This document shows, piece by piece, positions 1-8,403 of a stretch of DNA of 45,485 nucleotides. Origin of the DNA: Myxococcales bacterium (GTDB taxonomy: Bacteria > Myxococcota_A > SURF-8); contig QZKR01000150.1 in NCBI GenBank assembly GCA_003598065.1, forward strand, positions 1-45,485, written 5' to 3'. Position 1 is the stretch's first letter; every line of letters begins with the position of its first letter. The position numbers and the translations under genes are program-made. The notes under the pieces were generated by a model. That model did no database searches and was not told where the DNA came from. It was given only the letters and a program-made list of their open reading frames with translations.

Positions 1-180
1 GCTTCCGAGCCCGCCAGGGCCTTCCTCGCCCGCGCCCGCCTCCACATTCACCTCCCTCAACCTAAATTAGCCGGGGTTTGAGGCTTTCTGCCGCTTGATT
101 TTCGTTGGCGCCTGTTGTAGCGTGGCCCCGGTCCGGCGGCTCTCGGCCGCCCGCGCAGCCTCTTTCGGAAGGAGTTAGCC
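1..180. other. left edge, upstream of split purH
   Basis: No complete gene is visible. Short open frames run into the window edge on both strands: on the plus strand one ends at a TAG at 68-70 and another at a TGA at 79-81. On the minus strand an ATG at 46 or GTG near 43 lies just after a GGGAGG, so a leftward gene could begin here. The coding part is about 15 codons and cannot be identified. The last bases (GGAAGGAG before 181) are the ribosome binding site of the first purH gene. Confidence 0.3.
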
Positions 181-867
181 ATGTCGGTCAACATCGTCCG
201 CGACGCGGACAAATGGGTTCCCATCCGCCGCGCCCTGGTCAGCGTGTCCAACAAAACGGGCCTGGAAACGCTGATCCCCGGCCTCCTGTCCGTGAATCCG
301 GAACTCCATTTCTACTCCACCGGCGGGACCTTTTCCGCCATTCAGAAGATCCTCGGGCCGGAAGCGTCGGCCAGGCACCTCACCCAGGTGTCCGCTTACA
401 CCGGCCAGCCGGAGACGCAGGGCGGACTGGTGAAGACGCTCGACTTCAAAATCTATCTCGGCCTGCTTACGGAAACCCACAACGCCGCGCATCAGACGGA
501 TCTGAAGCGCACGGGCGCCGTGGCTCTGGATCTCGTCGTCGTGAATCTCTACCCCTTCCGGGAGACGATCGCCAAGAGCGGCGTCACGCCGGAGGAGGCG
601 CGGGCCAACATCGACATCGGCGGACCGTGCATGATCCGCGCCGCGGCGAAAAACTGGCTGCGGGTGGCGTCGGTCGTCGATCCCCAGGACTACGGCGAAC
701 TTCTGCGGACCCTCAAGGCCAACGGCGGCAAGCTGGATCTGGCGACGCGTTTCGCCTTCGCCCGCAAGGCCTTCGCGCATACGGCTGCTTACGATCAGGC
801 GATCTCGACCTACCTCGCCGCTCAAGACCCGGCCGCCGTGGCCGGGCTGTACACGTTCCACGACTAA
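181..867 (+). CDS. purH: IMP cyclohydrolase (stand-alone N-terminal half of PurH)
   Basis: This 228-residue protein is the MGS-like IMP cyclohydrolase domain, which closes FAICAR to IMP in the last step of purine synthesis in the cytosol. It shows the SNKTG start, the YSTGGT phosphate-binding loop, DLVVVNLYPF and IDIGGPCMIRAAAKN, all typical of the PurH N-terminus. The usual KTLHPKIHGG segment is changed to KTLDFKIYLG, a divergence that may mark this stand-alone form. GGAAGGAG precedes the ATG. The protein stops where a normal PurH would continue into the transformylase domain, which is encoded separately 28 bases downstream. Identity of the domain is clear; the separation is real because each half has its own start, stop and ribosome binding site. 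Confidence 0.9.
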   Translation: MSVNIVRDADKWVPIRRALVSVSNKTGLETLIPGLLSVNPELHFYSTGGTFSAIQKILGPEASARHLTQVSAYTGQPETQGGLVKTLDFKIYLGLLTETHNAAHQTDLKRTGAVALDLVVVNLYPFRETIAKSGVTPEEARANIDIGGPCMIRAAAKNWLRVASVVDPQDYGELLRTLKANGGKLDLATRFAFARKAFAHTAAYDQAISTYLAAQDPAAVAGLYTFHD

Positions 868-895
868 CCGCGACCGCTCACGAGGAGGAAGGACG

Positions 896-2146
896 ATGCC
901 CGGCGATCTGAAAAAAGCCTATCACACGATTCTCGACGAGCACTTCCCGCCGCGCCTGGAGGTGAGCTTCATCGACGGCGACGAGCGCACGACGCTGAGC
1001 TACGAAAAGGTTCTGTGGGAGGTGGAAGGCGAGCGCAAGGGCCTGCGCTACGGCGAGAACCCCGGACAGGAAGCGGCGTTCTATCGGCTGGTGGGCGGAA
1101 ATCTCGCCATCGGCGGAATGGAGATAATCCGCCCCGGCCAATGGCTCGTTTCCGATGCGGAGCTGCTGCAGTTCGGCAAGCATCCGGGCAAGACCAACCT
1201 CACCGACGCCGACAACGCCCTGAACATCCTGCGCTACCTGATGGACAAGCCCTGCGTGACGATCATGAAGCACAACAACCCCTGCGGCGTGGCCATGGCC
1301 GATACGCTGGCGGACGCCTACGTCCGCGCCGACATGGCCGACCGCGTCGCCGCTTTCGGCGGCTGCATCGCCTGCAACCGGCCGATCGACCGCGCCACGG
1401 CGGAGCAGATCGCCGAGCGCTACGCCGAGGTGGTGGTCGCCCCCGATTTCGAGGCAGGCGCCGTCGAGGTGCTCGCCGGCCGCAAGAACTTGCGCATCAT
1501 GCGCATCCCGCGCATGGACCGCCTTGCCGAGTTCGCGGCGTACAAGACCGTCGATTTCAAAAGCCTGATCGATGGCGGGCTGGTCGCCCAGACCTCGTTC
1601 ACCCCGACCCATCGCTCCAAAGCAGGGCTGCCGCTCGCCGAGACGGACTACAAAGACAAGCATTACAAGGTTGACCGCGCCCCCACCGAGCGCGAATGGG
1701 CCGACCTCGTTTTCGGCTGGCTCGTCGAAGCCGGCGTGACAAGCAACTCCGTGCTCTACGTGAAGGACCTGACGACCGTCGGCATCGGCACGGGCGAGCA
1801 GGACCGCGTCGGCGTGGCCGAAATCGCCCGCGACAAGGCCTACCGCAAACTGGCCGACCGCATCTGCTTCGAGCACTACAAGATGCCGTTCAACGATCTC
1901 AAAGACGCCGGCAAGCGGGCCGAGATCGAAGCCGAAGTGCGCGAGAAGCGCGGCGGGCTGATCGGCGCGGCGATGGTCTCCGACGCCTTCTTCCCCTTCC
2001 GCGACGGCATCGAGGTCGGTCTGCGCGAGGGGGTCACGGCCGTCATTCAACCCGGCGGCTCGCAGAACGACTACCAGAGCATCGAGGCGTGCAACGAGGT
2101 CGGAGCGACGATGGTCTTCACCGGCCAGCGGAGCTTCAAGCACTGA
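896..2146 (+). CDS. purH: AICAR transformylase (stand-alone C-terminal half of PurH)
   Basis: This 416-residue protein is the AICAR formyltransferase domain, which transfers a formyl group from 10-formyl-THF to AICAR to give FAICAR, the substrate of the preceding gene's product. The family motif LRYGENPGQ is near residue 50 and the catalytic KHNNPCGVA loop (Lys-His pair) near residue 125. A conserved PGGSQND and a terminal MVFTGQRSFKH are also present. It starts at ATG 896 behind AGGAGGAAGG. The first ~45 residues form an extra N-terminal segment not obviously part of the core. It is almost certainly co-transcribed with the cyclohydrolase gene. Function is well supported. Confidence 0.92.
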   Translation: MPGDLKKAYHTILDEHFPPRLEVSFIDGDERTTLSYEKVLWEVEGERKGLRYGENPGQEAAFYRLVGGNLAIGGMEIIRPGQWLVSDAELLQFGKHPGKTNLTDADNALNILRYLMDKPCVTIMKHNNPCGVAMADTLADAYVRADMADRVAAFGGCIACNRPIDRATAEQIAERYAEVVVAPDFEAGAVEVLAGRKNLRIMRIPRMDRLAEFAAYKTVDFKSLIDGGLVAQTSFTPTHRSKAGLPLAETDYKDKHYKVDRAPTEREWADLVFGWLVEAGVTSNSVLYVKDLTTVGIGTGEQDRVGVAEIARDKAYRKLADRICFEHYKMPFNDLKDAGKRAEIEAEVREKRGGLIGAAMVSDAFFPFRDGIEVGLREGVTAVIQPGGSQNDYQSIEACNEVGATMVFTGQRSFKH

Positions 2147-2241
2147 GGCTGCAAGCGAAGGGAAGCGGCCGGTAAACAGAGCAGGATTGCGCCCTGCCCC
2201 AAAGCCGGAAAGCCGGCGATCCATCGGGAGAACCGACCGCC

Positions 2242-3807
2242 ATGCGCACCAGGGCCGTCCCCATCCTCCTTTTCGCCATCGGCGCGGCGTATTTCATGCT
2301 GCTGGCCTACGCCAGTTGCCATGTTGACGTCGCCGGCGAAACGTGGTGGGTGCTCAACGACGACATCATGATCTCGCAACGCTACTCCGCGAACGTCGCG
2401 GACGGCCACGGACCCGTTTATAATGTCGGCGAGCGCGTCGAGGGTTACAGCAACCCGGCCGTCGTCTTCCTCTATGGCGCGCCTCTGGAAGCGGCCGGCG
2501 TCCCGCCGCGCCTTTTCGGTCTTGCCTATGCGCTTGTCAACGCCGTCTGGCATGGCCTGATCCTTCTGCTTCTCGTCTACGCCGGAATGCCGCGCGGAGC
2601 GCCGACAGCGTGGGGGCTTTTGCTGGGCCTCGTCTACCTCGTTTCGCCGCTGCACGGCCAATTCACCTCCGCCGGCTTCAGCGTCTACCTGCAAAGTCTG
2701 GTCCTCTTGCTTCTGCTGCACCGTCTTGCCCGGGGCGGATGGTCGTTTTATGCGCTGCTGGCCTTCCTGCCGCTGATTCACAGCATCCTTTACCCGGTTT
2801 GGGCCGGTTTCTTCGCCGTGCGGCTTGTCGTCGGCCGGCGGGAATGGCGGAAGGAGGCGGCCTGTCTGGCTCTGGCCGCCCTGCCTCTGGCCGCCTATTT
2901 CGTTTTCCGGCTCGTCTATTTCGGAGAGTTGTTTCCGAACACCTATTACCTCAAGGCCGGCGGCTTCAGCCAGGTTAACGCGGGCCTGGCGTATATCTCC
3001 CAATTCGCCAAATATACCGCGCCGCTGCTGGCCGGTTTTCTCGTCGCCCTCTATTTTCAGGGCCGCGCCCAGGCCCTCTTGCTTGGCGCAACCGGCGCGA
3101 TTCTCTTCGTCCCCTACGTCGCTTTTATCGTCGATGTCGGCGGCGATCTTTTCGGCAGGCGGGTGCTGTTTTTTTTCGTGCCCGTGCTGCTCTTCTGCCT
3201 GCGCCGTTTCGCCGCCCCGCCGGCCGGCCTGGCCTTGAAGCTCGTGGCGGGGTTCGTCGTTTTGCAGCTTGTGTTGCATGCCCGTGGCGACTGGCGTCAG
3301 TTTAGCGAGGGGTTCGACCAGCCTTATTTAGCCTGGCACAAGCAGCGCATCGTCCTTGGCCTGTCGTTTGCGGCGAACGCCGCTCCGGCAGATCGCGTCG
3401 CGCTGTTCGGCCTGGGCTGGGCCGGCTATTTGAGCGAGCGCCCGGCGCTGGACATGCTCGGCAAAACCGACCGCCACATCGCCCGCACGGCGGCCAAGCC
3501 TTTCCGGCACGTCGCCCACCAGAAGGACGATCCCGACTACGTGTTGCGGCTCCGCCCGGAATACATTGAATGTATTTACGACGAGTCGCAGCTCGCCGAC
3601 CGCGATTTTCTCGAAAAAGAACGCCTTGGCTCCTGGGGGTACTGGGCCGCTCTGGCTCTGCAGCCGGATTTCGCGGCGAACTACGCCCAGCTTCACAGCG
3701 CCTGCGGCCCGCTGCCTCTCTATCGTCGCAAGGACCTGCCCGGCCGGCCTTGGGCCGTGGTTGAGGAGGTGTTCCATCCCTGCCCGGACGCACCGTCGGC
3801 GCCATAG
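2242..3807 (+). CDS. multi-pass GT-C-like membrane glycosyltransferase
   Basis: This is a 521-residue integral membrane protein with about nine to ten hydrophobic segments between residues 5 and 350 and a soluble C-terminal part. After the first membrane segment it carries a DD pair followed by GHGPVYNVGERVEGYSNP. This pattern is characteristic of GT-C proteins of the arabinofuranosyl/mannosyl-transferase type, where the acidic pair in the first extracytoplasmic loop is catalytic and the donor is a polyprenyl-phosphate sugar. Such enzymes act on the periplasmic face. GGGAG lies nine bases before the ATG. It follows purH by 95 bases, with no terminator between them, but has no functional link to purines. 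The substrate cannot be told. A strong hairpin follows about 150 bases downstream. Confidence 0.6.
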   Translation: MRTRAVPILLFAIGAAYFMLLAYASCHVDVAGETWWVLNDDIMISQRYSANVADGHGPVYNVGERVEGYSNPAVVFLYGAPLEAAGVPPRLFGLAYALVNAVWHGLILLLLVYAGMPRGAPTAWGLLLGLVYLVSPLHGQFTSAGFSVYLQSLVLLLLLHRLARGGWSFYALLAFLPLIHSILYPVWAGFFAVRLVVGRREWRKEAACLALAALPLAAYFVFRLVYFGELFPNTYYLKAGGFSQVNAGLAYISQFAKYTAPLLAGFLVALYFQGRAQALLLGATGAILFVPYVAFIVDVGGDLFGRRVLFFFVPVLLFCLRRFAAPPAGLALKLVAGFVVLQLVLHARGDWRQFSEGFDQPYLAWHKQRIVLGLSFAANAAPADRVALFGLGWAGYLSERPALDMLGKTDRHIARTAAKPFRHVAHQKDDPDYVLRLRPEYIECIYDESQLADRDFLEKERLGSWGYWAALALQPDFAANYAQLHSACGPLPLYRRKDLPGRPWAVVEEVFHPCPDAPSAP

Positions 3808-3957
3808 CCCTGCCGGCGGCGAAAAATCTTTCTTTCTTTTTCCCCTGGGAATAAACAAACGGGGACTGCGGTTGGAATAATTGAGAGACCGGACAGCGGC
3901 CCGTTCCAGTTCTTCGGAACACGCTGTCGTTCTTCTGACACCCCCTTCCCCATGCCC

Positions 3958-4004
3958 CGCGTCGCTCCCGTCCTCTGACGGGAGCGACGCGCCCCTGCCT
4001 TTTT
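3958..4004 (+). terminator. 15-bp perfect hairpin, probable terminator
   Basis: Positions 3958-3972 and 3977-3991 are perfectly complementary over 15 bp with a CTCT loop. A T5 run follows at 4000-4004, nine bases after the stem. The stem is very strong; the distance to the T run is longer than in a classical intrinsic terminator, so a processing or insulating hairpin is also possible. Confidence 0.55.
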
Positions 4005-4316
4005 CTAATGTTGATGAAACAACCGACGCTTTCGATCGGGTCAAAGCGGGTTTGCAGCCTGCGGAAGGGAGAAAAGAGAGGAATTTTTTTTAATGCCAAG
4101 GGCTCCATTTTTCTGTTGACAAGCAAAGAGAGAAAGTATAGAAGAAAAAGAAGCGAGAGTAATTTTAGGGAAAATTTGCTGGGTAGGATGCTTTATGAGC
4201 GCGATGGCTTTCATGGAAAGTTGTAAGCATAATACAAATGATCCACTCATGCCAAAGATGTGTTTCTTTTTTTAACTCAAATGTCAGCAAGTGTTAATCA
4301 TTTTGGCGCTTTTTTC

Positions 4317-4344
4317 TTGACTTCAAGATGGCGATCGGTAGACT
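4317..4344 (+). promoter_or_regulatory. sigma70-type promoter candidate for the secreted protein
   Basis: TTGACT (4317-4322) and TAGACT (4339-4344) are separated by 16 bases, in an AT-rich stretch about 57 bases before the start codon at 4402. A second TTGACA lies at 4116-4121 with a weak -10 (TATAGA or TAGAAG). Confidence 0.4.
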
Positions 4345-4401
4345 TAGAAACTGTTGGGGAGTCTCAACGACTCGGAGCATAAATTAAGGAGGACGTGGGT
4401 C

Positions 4402-6669
4402 ATGAAAAGGAAAGCCTTGACTTTTACCCTTGCCGCGATCGCGTTGCTTGCGTTTGGTTCGTTGGCCCAGGCCAACGAAACGAAAGCGGCGGGCACGTTG
4501 TGCTTCACGAATGAAGACGGCGTGGGATTTTCCGAAACGATCACCCTTCCCGGGGATCACTTCCTTACGTCGGTTGTCGCCGACGATCCGGCGGACCCGT
4601 TGGGTGATTACGTCGGCTTCGACGACAATTGCGGGTTGCCGAAAAGCAAGGCGGTTTTCCCGACCCTGATGCTGACCGATCAGCTTGGCTATACGCCGGA
4701 TCCGGCCTATGCCCAGTGTCCCGGCGACGGCGAAATCTGGTTGGCGGAAGACACCTACGAGAAGGGCTACAAGCTCTTTTTGCTGGATGCCGCGACCTGC
4801 GACTACCGTCAGGTGATGGAGCTTGACATCCGCATCCTCGACGCTCCCGTGTCCAACTGGTGCCCGTTCACCGGCTTTGCCTTCGAATTCAACCATGCCG
4901 TGCTCGACAACTTTATCGGCAGCCAGCTTCTGGAATTCTACGCCGCCCAGCCCGAATGCCCCCTTTCCTGGGGTATGATTCGCGGCATCTGCTCCGATTT
5001 TTACGATATCGGCGCGGAAATCAAGGCCGGCCATGACATCTGCACCGATGCCGAAATCACGCAGCTTCCCGGCGTGGCCTGCTCCGGCTGCGAAGACTGC
5101 GGCGTCGAATCGAACGGCCGCATGGCCACCGCGATGGCGCGCCGCCATTATCTGCACGGCAGATCGGCGGTCTGTTCCGATCCCACGGGCGAAGGCGTGC
5201 AGTGCGACCGGCCGCTGAAGCTGGCCTTGCCGGCGTCGAGCGGCGGGAGCGTGGAACTCACCGAATTGCTTCCGGACCTCACCGCCCTGGATCTGAAAGT
5301 CGTTCCTTCGACTCCGTCCGACCTGGTCGAGATCACCAACGCCGTGGATATGGTCGCTCTGGACCACTTCGCGCCGCGCGAGACGGACGGCGTCTACCTC
5401 TCCTCCGGCGCGCTGCTTTTAGTCGAGACGCGCGACGAAGTGTACGAACACACCAAGACCGTCTGCGACCGCGTGGCCGGCGAGGTGCTCTCCCACATCA
5501 CGACGGTCAAGGTTCGCGACATGACCTTCCCCGTGGCGGTGATCTACAACCCGAGAACCCAGCAGCGCTCTTACGCGATCAGCCTTTCCGTGGCCGACGG
5601 CGCGGTTTACGCCCGCTGGCGGCTGGCCGAGTATCCGAAGTTCGAAGGGCTGCCCGTCTACAACGCCCAGTTGTGGGCCTGCTCGCTCAAGGAAGCGCGC
5701 AAGATCCTGGAAGCCCAGCTCGACCGGATCGAGTCGGTGTTCGGCTCCGTGGCTTACGACGCCGTTTACAATCAGCTTCCCGAAAGCTACATCATGACGG
5801 CCAGCAAGCTTGGCGACGCCATGCGGATGAACGTCGATCCCGGCGCCAAGGGCCGCTTCCATCTCGAAGGCAAATATTGGCCCGAGCAAGACTCGCAGAA
5901 CCCGCGCGAATTCGTGATGGCTCTGCCCGAGGACGGACGGTTGAATACCAGCCTTGAAGGCTACCTGGATGCGCAGGTCAAGCTGGTGGACGCCGACGGC
6001 GTGGCTCAGGACGAAGTCTACGTTTCCGACGGTTCCTTCACCGCCTTCGACGACGCCGAACTCGGCGACGGACATTCGGCGATGGAGCGCCAGATCAACG
6101 TCGGTTGCGTGCGCGACAGCGGCCTGATGGAAGAAGGCGACCTGCCGATCCACGGCTGCGCGAGCATGAAGGGCCAGGTCGATGCTTACGCCGTCATCAC
6201 CCGCACGCTGGCCGGCGCGGCCGCGCCTTACGACCTCAGCCGGTTCGGCGCGATCCGCTTCTCCTATCGTTCGACCGCGCCCTTGGTGATGTGCCTCGAA
6301 TCCGCGTCGCGGGTCGGCATGCCGCAGTCCTGCATCACCGTGCCCGCTTCCAGCCGGATGTCGCGCCACACGGTCAACCTCGATTCGTTCAAGATTTACC
6401 AGACCGACGAGCCGGCGGCTCTGTCCGACATCGCCGCCATTTCCTGGAACGTCTGGTCGTCCGACCGCACCGAACCGGTCGATGCCGACTTCGCCGTCCA
6501 GGACGTGACGATCACCGCCAAGCGGGCGGCGGCGGCCACCGGTTCCCGGGACGTCGATTACTCCTCGGGCGGCTGCGCCTCGACGGCGAGCGCCAGCCTG
6601 GCCTTGTTCGCTCTGCTTATGGTTCTCGCGGCCGCGCGTCGCGCGACGGCGGCGGGGAAAATCGAGTGA
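4402..6669 (+). CDS. large secreted protein with C-terminal GGC/TM/RR sorting tail
   Basis: This is a 755-residue exported protein of unknown function. The start at 4402 is chosen because AAGGAGG lies about ten bases before it and it gives a clean Sec signal peptide (KRK, hydrophobic core, AQA cleavage region near residue 25). Cysteines are frequent, suggesting disulfides. Around residues 555-720, 'DLSRFGAIRFSYRS', a 'HTVNLDSF' strand and 'DFAVQDVTI' resemble the galactose-binding-like beta-sandwich of CBM11/CIA30 domains (inference). The protein ends in SSGGC, a hydrophobic stretch and AARRA, the layout of MYXO-CTERM or Synergist-CTERM sorting signals, so it is probably processed and anchored at the cell surface. 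It is a single-gene unit with its own promoter candidate and a strong terminator. Confidence 0.7.
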   Translation: MKRKALTFTLAAIALLAFGSLAQANETKAAGTLCFTNEDGVGFSETITLPGDHFLTSVVADDPADPLGDYVGFDDNCGLPKSKAVFPTLMLTDQLGYTPDPAYAQCPGDGEIWLAEDTYEKGYKLFLLDAATCDYRQVMELDIRILDAPVSNWCPFTGFAFEFNHAVLDNFIGSQLLEFYAAQPECPLSWGMIRGICSDFYDIGAEIKAGHDICTDAEITQLPGVACSGCEDCGVESNGRMATAMARRHYLHGRSAVCSDPTGEGVQCDRPLKLALPASSGGSVELTELLPDLTALDLKVVPSTPSDLVEITNAVDMVALDHFAPRETDGVYLSSGALLLVETRDEVYEHTKTVCDRVAGEVLSHITTVKVRDMTFPVAVIYNPRTQQRSYAISLSVADGAVYARWRLAEYPKFEGLPVYNAQLWACSLKEARKILEAQLDRIESVFGSVAYDAVYNQLPESYIMTASKLGDAMRMNVDPGAKGRFHLEGKYWPEQDSQNPREFVMALPEDGRLNTSLEGYLDAQVKLVDADGVAQDEVYVSDGSFTAFDDAELGDGHSAMERQINVGCVRDSGLMEEGDLPIHGCASMKGQVDAYAVITRTLAGAAAPYDLSRFGAIRFSYRSTAPLVMCLESASRVGMPQSCITVPASSRMSRHTVNLDSFKIYQTDEPAALSDIAAISWNVWSSDRTEPVDADFAVQDVTITAKRAAAATGSRDVDYSSGGCASTASASLALFALLMVLAAARRATAAGKIE

Positions 6670-6699
6670 GTCACTCCCCAACTTGACCCACTCCTTCGA

Positions 6700-6730
6700 G
6701 AGGGCGGGCGCAAGCCCGCCCTCGCATTTT
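6700..6730 (+). terminator. intrinsic terminator after the secreted-protein gene
   Basis: A perfect 10-bp GC-rich stem (6700-6709 with 6714-6723) closes a GCAA tetraloop and is followed by GCATTTT. It lies 30 bases after the stop codon at 6669. Confidence 0.85.
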
Positions 6731-6841
6731 ATGGAGGGTCGCCGCGAAAAATAGCCACGGAGACGCCTTTGCGTTATCATCCGCTGAACGTGGCGCGACC
6801 CCGCTTGGCTTGAAAATGGACCGAATCGATTCCGGAGCGCG

Positions 6842-8224
6842 ATGAAGTATCTCGTCTTCATGCTGACCTTTATTTTCGGCGTGCCCGTCGGCGCTTTTCT
6901 GGCGCGCCAGTCCCCCAAAGTCGCCAAAGTCATTTTTGTGCTGATGGTCCTTGCCCCCCTGGCCAAGGCGAACATCAATTTCTTCTCCCACGAGCTTTAT
7001 CGCGGCGACGCGCGCGGCCTGGAAATCGACCTGACCGATCTTCTGGCGCTGATGCTCTTTTTTGCCATGGCGCTTTCGTCTCGCTACAAACTGAAACTGT
7101 TTCCGCCCCACAGTCTGCTTTTCGTTGTTTTCTATGTTTTCTGCATTTTCTCCGTTTTAAACGCCTACGTGCCGCTCTACAGCACCTTCACGCTTTTCCG
7201 CATCCTGCGCGCCTGGTTCGTTTACATCGTCGCCTATAATTACTTGCGCCACGACCCGCAACATCTGCGGTTGGCGGTCGGGGTCTTCGTAGCGGCGTTG
7301 CTGATTCAGACGGGTTCCGTGTTCAAAGGGAAATATCTGCACGGCATTTATCGCGCCGAGGGCACCTTTCCCCATCCCAACACCTTGGCGCTCTATGCGG
7401 AGATGCTGATCCCGATCGCCCTGGCCGTTGGGCTGCACCGGCGCAGCAAGTGGGAGGGGGCGCATTGGATCGCCGTGCTGGGCGGCATGTTCTGCGTGCT
7501 GTCCACTTTTTCCCGCGGCGGCATGGCGATCTTGGCCTTAAGCGTCGCCATGACGATCGGCATGTCGCTTCTGCTGCGGCCGACGGGCCGCAAGGCGATG
7601 CTCGTCGCCGTGCTGGCGATGCTCGGTTTTGCCGGCGTGCTGAAAGCTTCGGACAGCATCATCAAGCGTTTTCAGGAGGCCCCCAAGGCTTCGGGCGAGG
7701 CGCGCGACCATTTCAACGCGGCGGCCAAGGCGATGGCCGACGAGCACGTTTTCGGTATCGGCCTCAACAATTACCCGTATGCGCTCGCGGAAACCCCTTA
7801 TGCCCGGCACATCAACTATGTGAAAGAAGAGGCCGGCCTCTGCCACCATATCTACTGGCTGTTCGCCGGCGAGACCGGCTATGTCGGCCTGGGGGCTTAT
7901 CTTCTCTTTATGGCTGGGTTTTTCGTCCGCGCGGTGCAGTTGATGCTGGCTCGGCCGCCGAATGAATACGCCGCTTTGGGCGTTGGAGTTTTTGGGTCGT
8001 TTATCGGCTTTCACCTCCACGGCCTCTTGGAATGGGCCTTCCGGCAGGCGTTTATCATGTACCTCTTTTTCATTATCTGCGCCTTGCTCGCGGCGGCAAG
8101 GGAGCACCACCAGCATGCCAAGCGGACTGAATTTAAAATGACCTCCATGCCTTCCGTTCTGTCTGGTAAAGACGGCGGAACTTCGGAATTTAAACCGCCC
8201 GCCGCTTCTCCATCTCATATCTAG
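6842..8224 (+). CDS. O-antigen ligase / Wzy-like polymerase membrane protein
   Basis: This is a 460-residue membrane protein with around ten to eleven hydrophobic segments and a central to C-terminal periplasmic loop. It carries family marks of the Wzy_C superfamily: STFSRGGMAIL in a membrane segment, and, in the loop, a His (DHFNAAAKAMADEHVFGIG) followed by GLNNYPYA. Members polymerise or transfer lipid-linked glycans on the outer face of the inner membrane. GGAG lies five bases before the ATG. It is separated from the polysaccharide operon at 12752-27379 by regulatory genes, but could supply the polymerase that the operon lacks (inference). Ligase and polymerase cannot be told apart by sequence. 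A small CGCAAG-CGT-CTTGCG hairpin lies just after the stop, without a T run. Confidence 0.75.
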   Translation: MKYLVFMLTFIFGVPVGAFLARQSPKVAKVIFVLMVLAPLAKANINFFSHELYRGDARGLEIDLTDLLALMLFFAMALSSRYKLKLFPPHSLLFVVFYVFCIFSVLNAYVPLYSTFTLFRILRAWFVYIVAYNYLRHDPQHLRLAVGVFVAALLIQTGSVFKGKYLHGIYRAEGTFPHPNTLALYAEMLIPIALAVGLHRRSKWEGAHWIAVLGGMFCVLSTFSRGGMAILALSVAMTIGMSLLLRPTGRKAMLVAVLAMLGFAGVLKASDSIIKRFQEAPKASGEARDHFNAAAKAMADEHVFGIGLNNYPYALAETPYARHINYVKEEAGLCHHIYWLFAGETGYVGLGAYLLFMAGFFVRAVQLMLARPPNEYAALGVGVFGSFIGFHLHGLLEWAFRQAFIMYLFFIICALLAAAREHHQHAKRTEFKMTSMPSVLSGKDGGTSEFKPPAASPSHI

Positions 8225-8403
8225 GAAACCGCAACGCAAGCGTCTTGCGGGGGCAACGAGCTTGGTTGCGAAATAAGGGGAAGACGGAGAACGCTAAGAT
8301 TTTCTTGCGGTTTTCCGACATTTCCGTTAAGTTGATCGGCGGAACCAGGGTGCTGAGGGCAGTTCATACAGCAAACCCGAGGGAATCTCGCGGAGCGGCG
8401 GCG

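Larger units (their letters stand above)
3808..4401. other. 594-base intergenic region, partly AT-rich
   Basis: The first part is ordinary GC-rich sequence ending in a strong hairpin at 3958-3991. From about 4004 to 4400 composition drops sharply: A/T runs dominate, unlike the flanking genes. Short open frames here lack ribosome binding sites and are not called. A promoter candidate sits at 4317-4344. A small inverted repeat, GAGTC (4359-4363) with GACTC (4369-4373), lies in the presumed leader of the following gene. Confidence 0.5.

Noticed and set aside
4008..4226. 72-residue Lys/Arg-rich open frame
   Set aside because: AT-rich intergenic sequence, no ribosome binding site, atypical composition.
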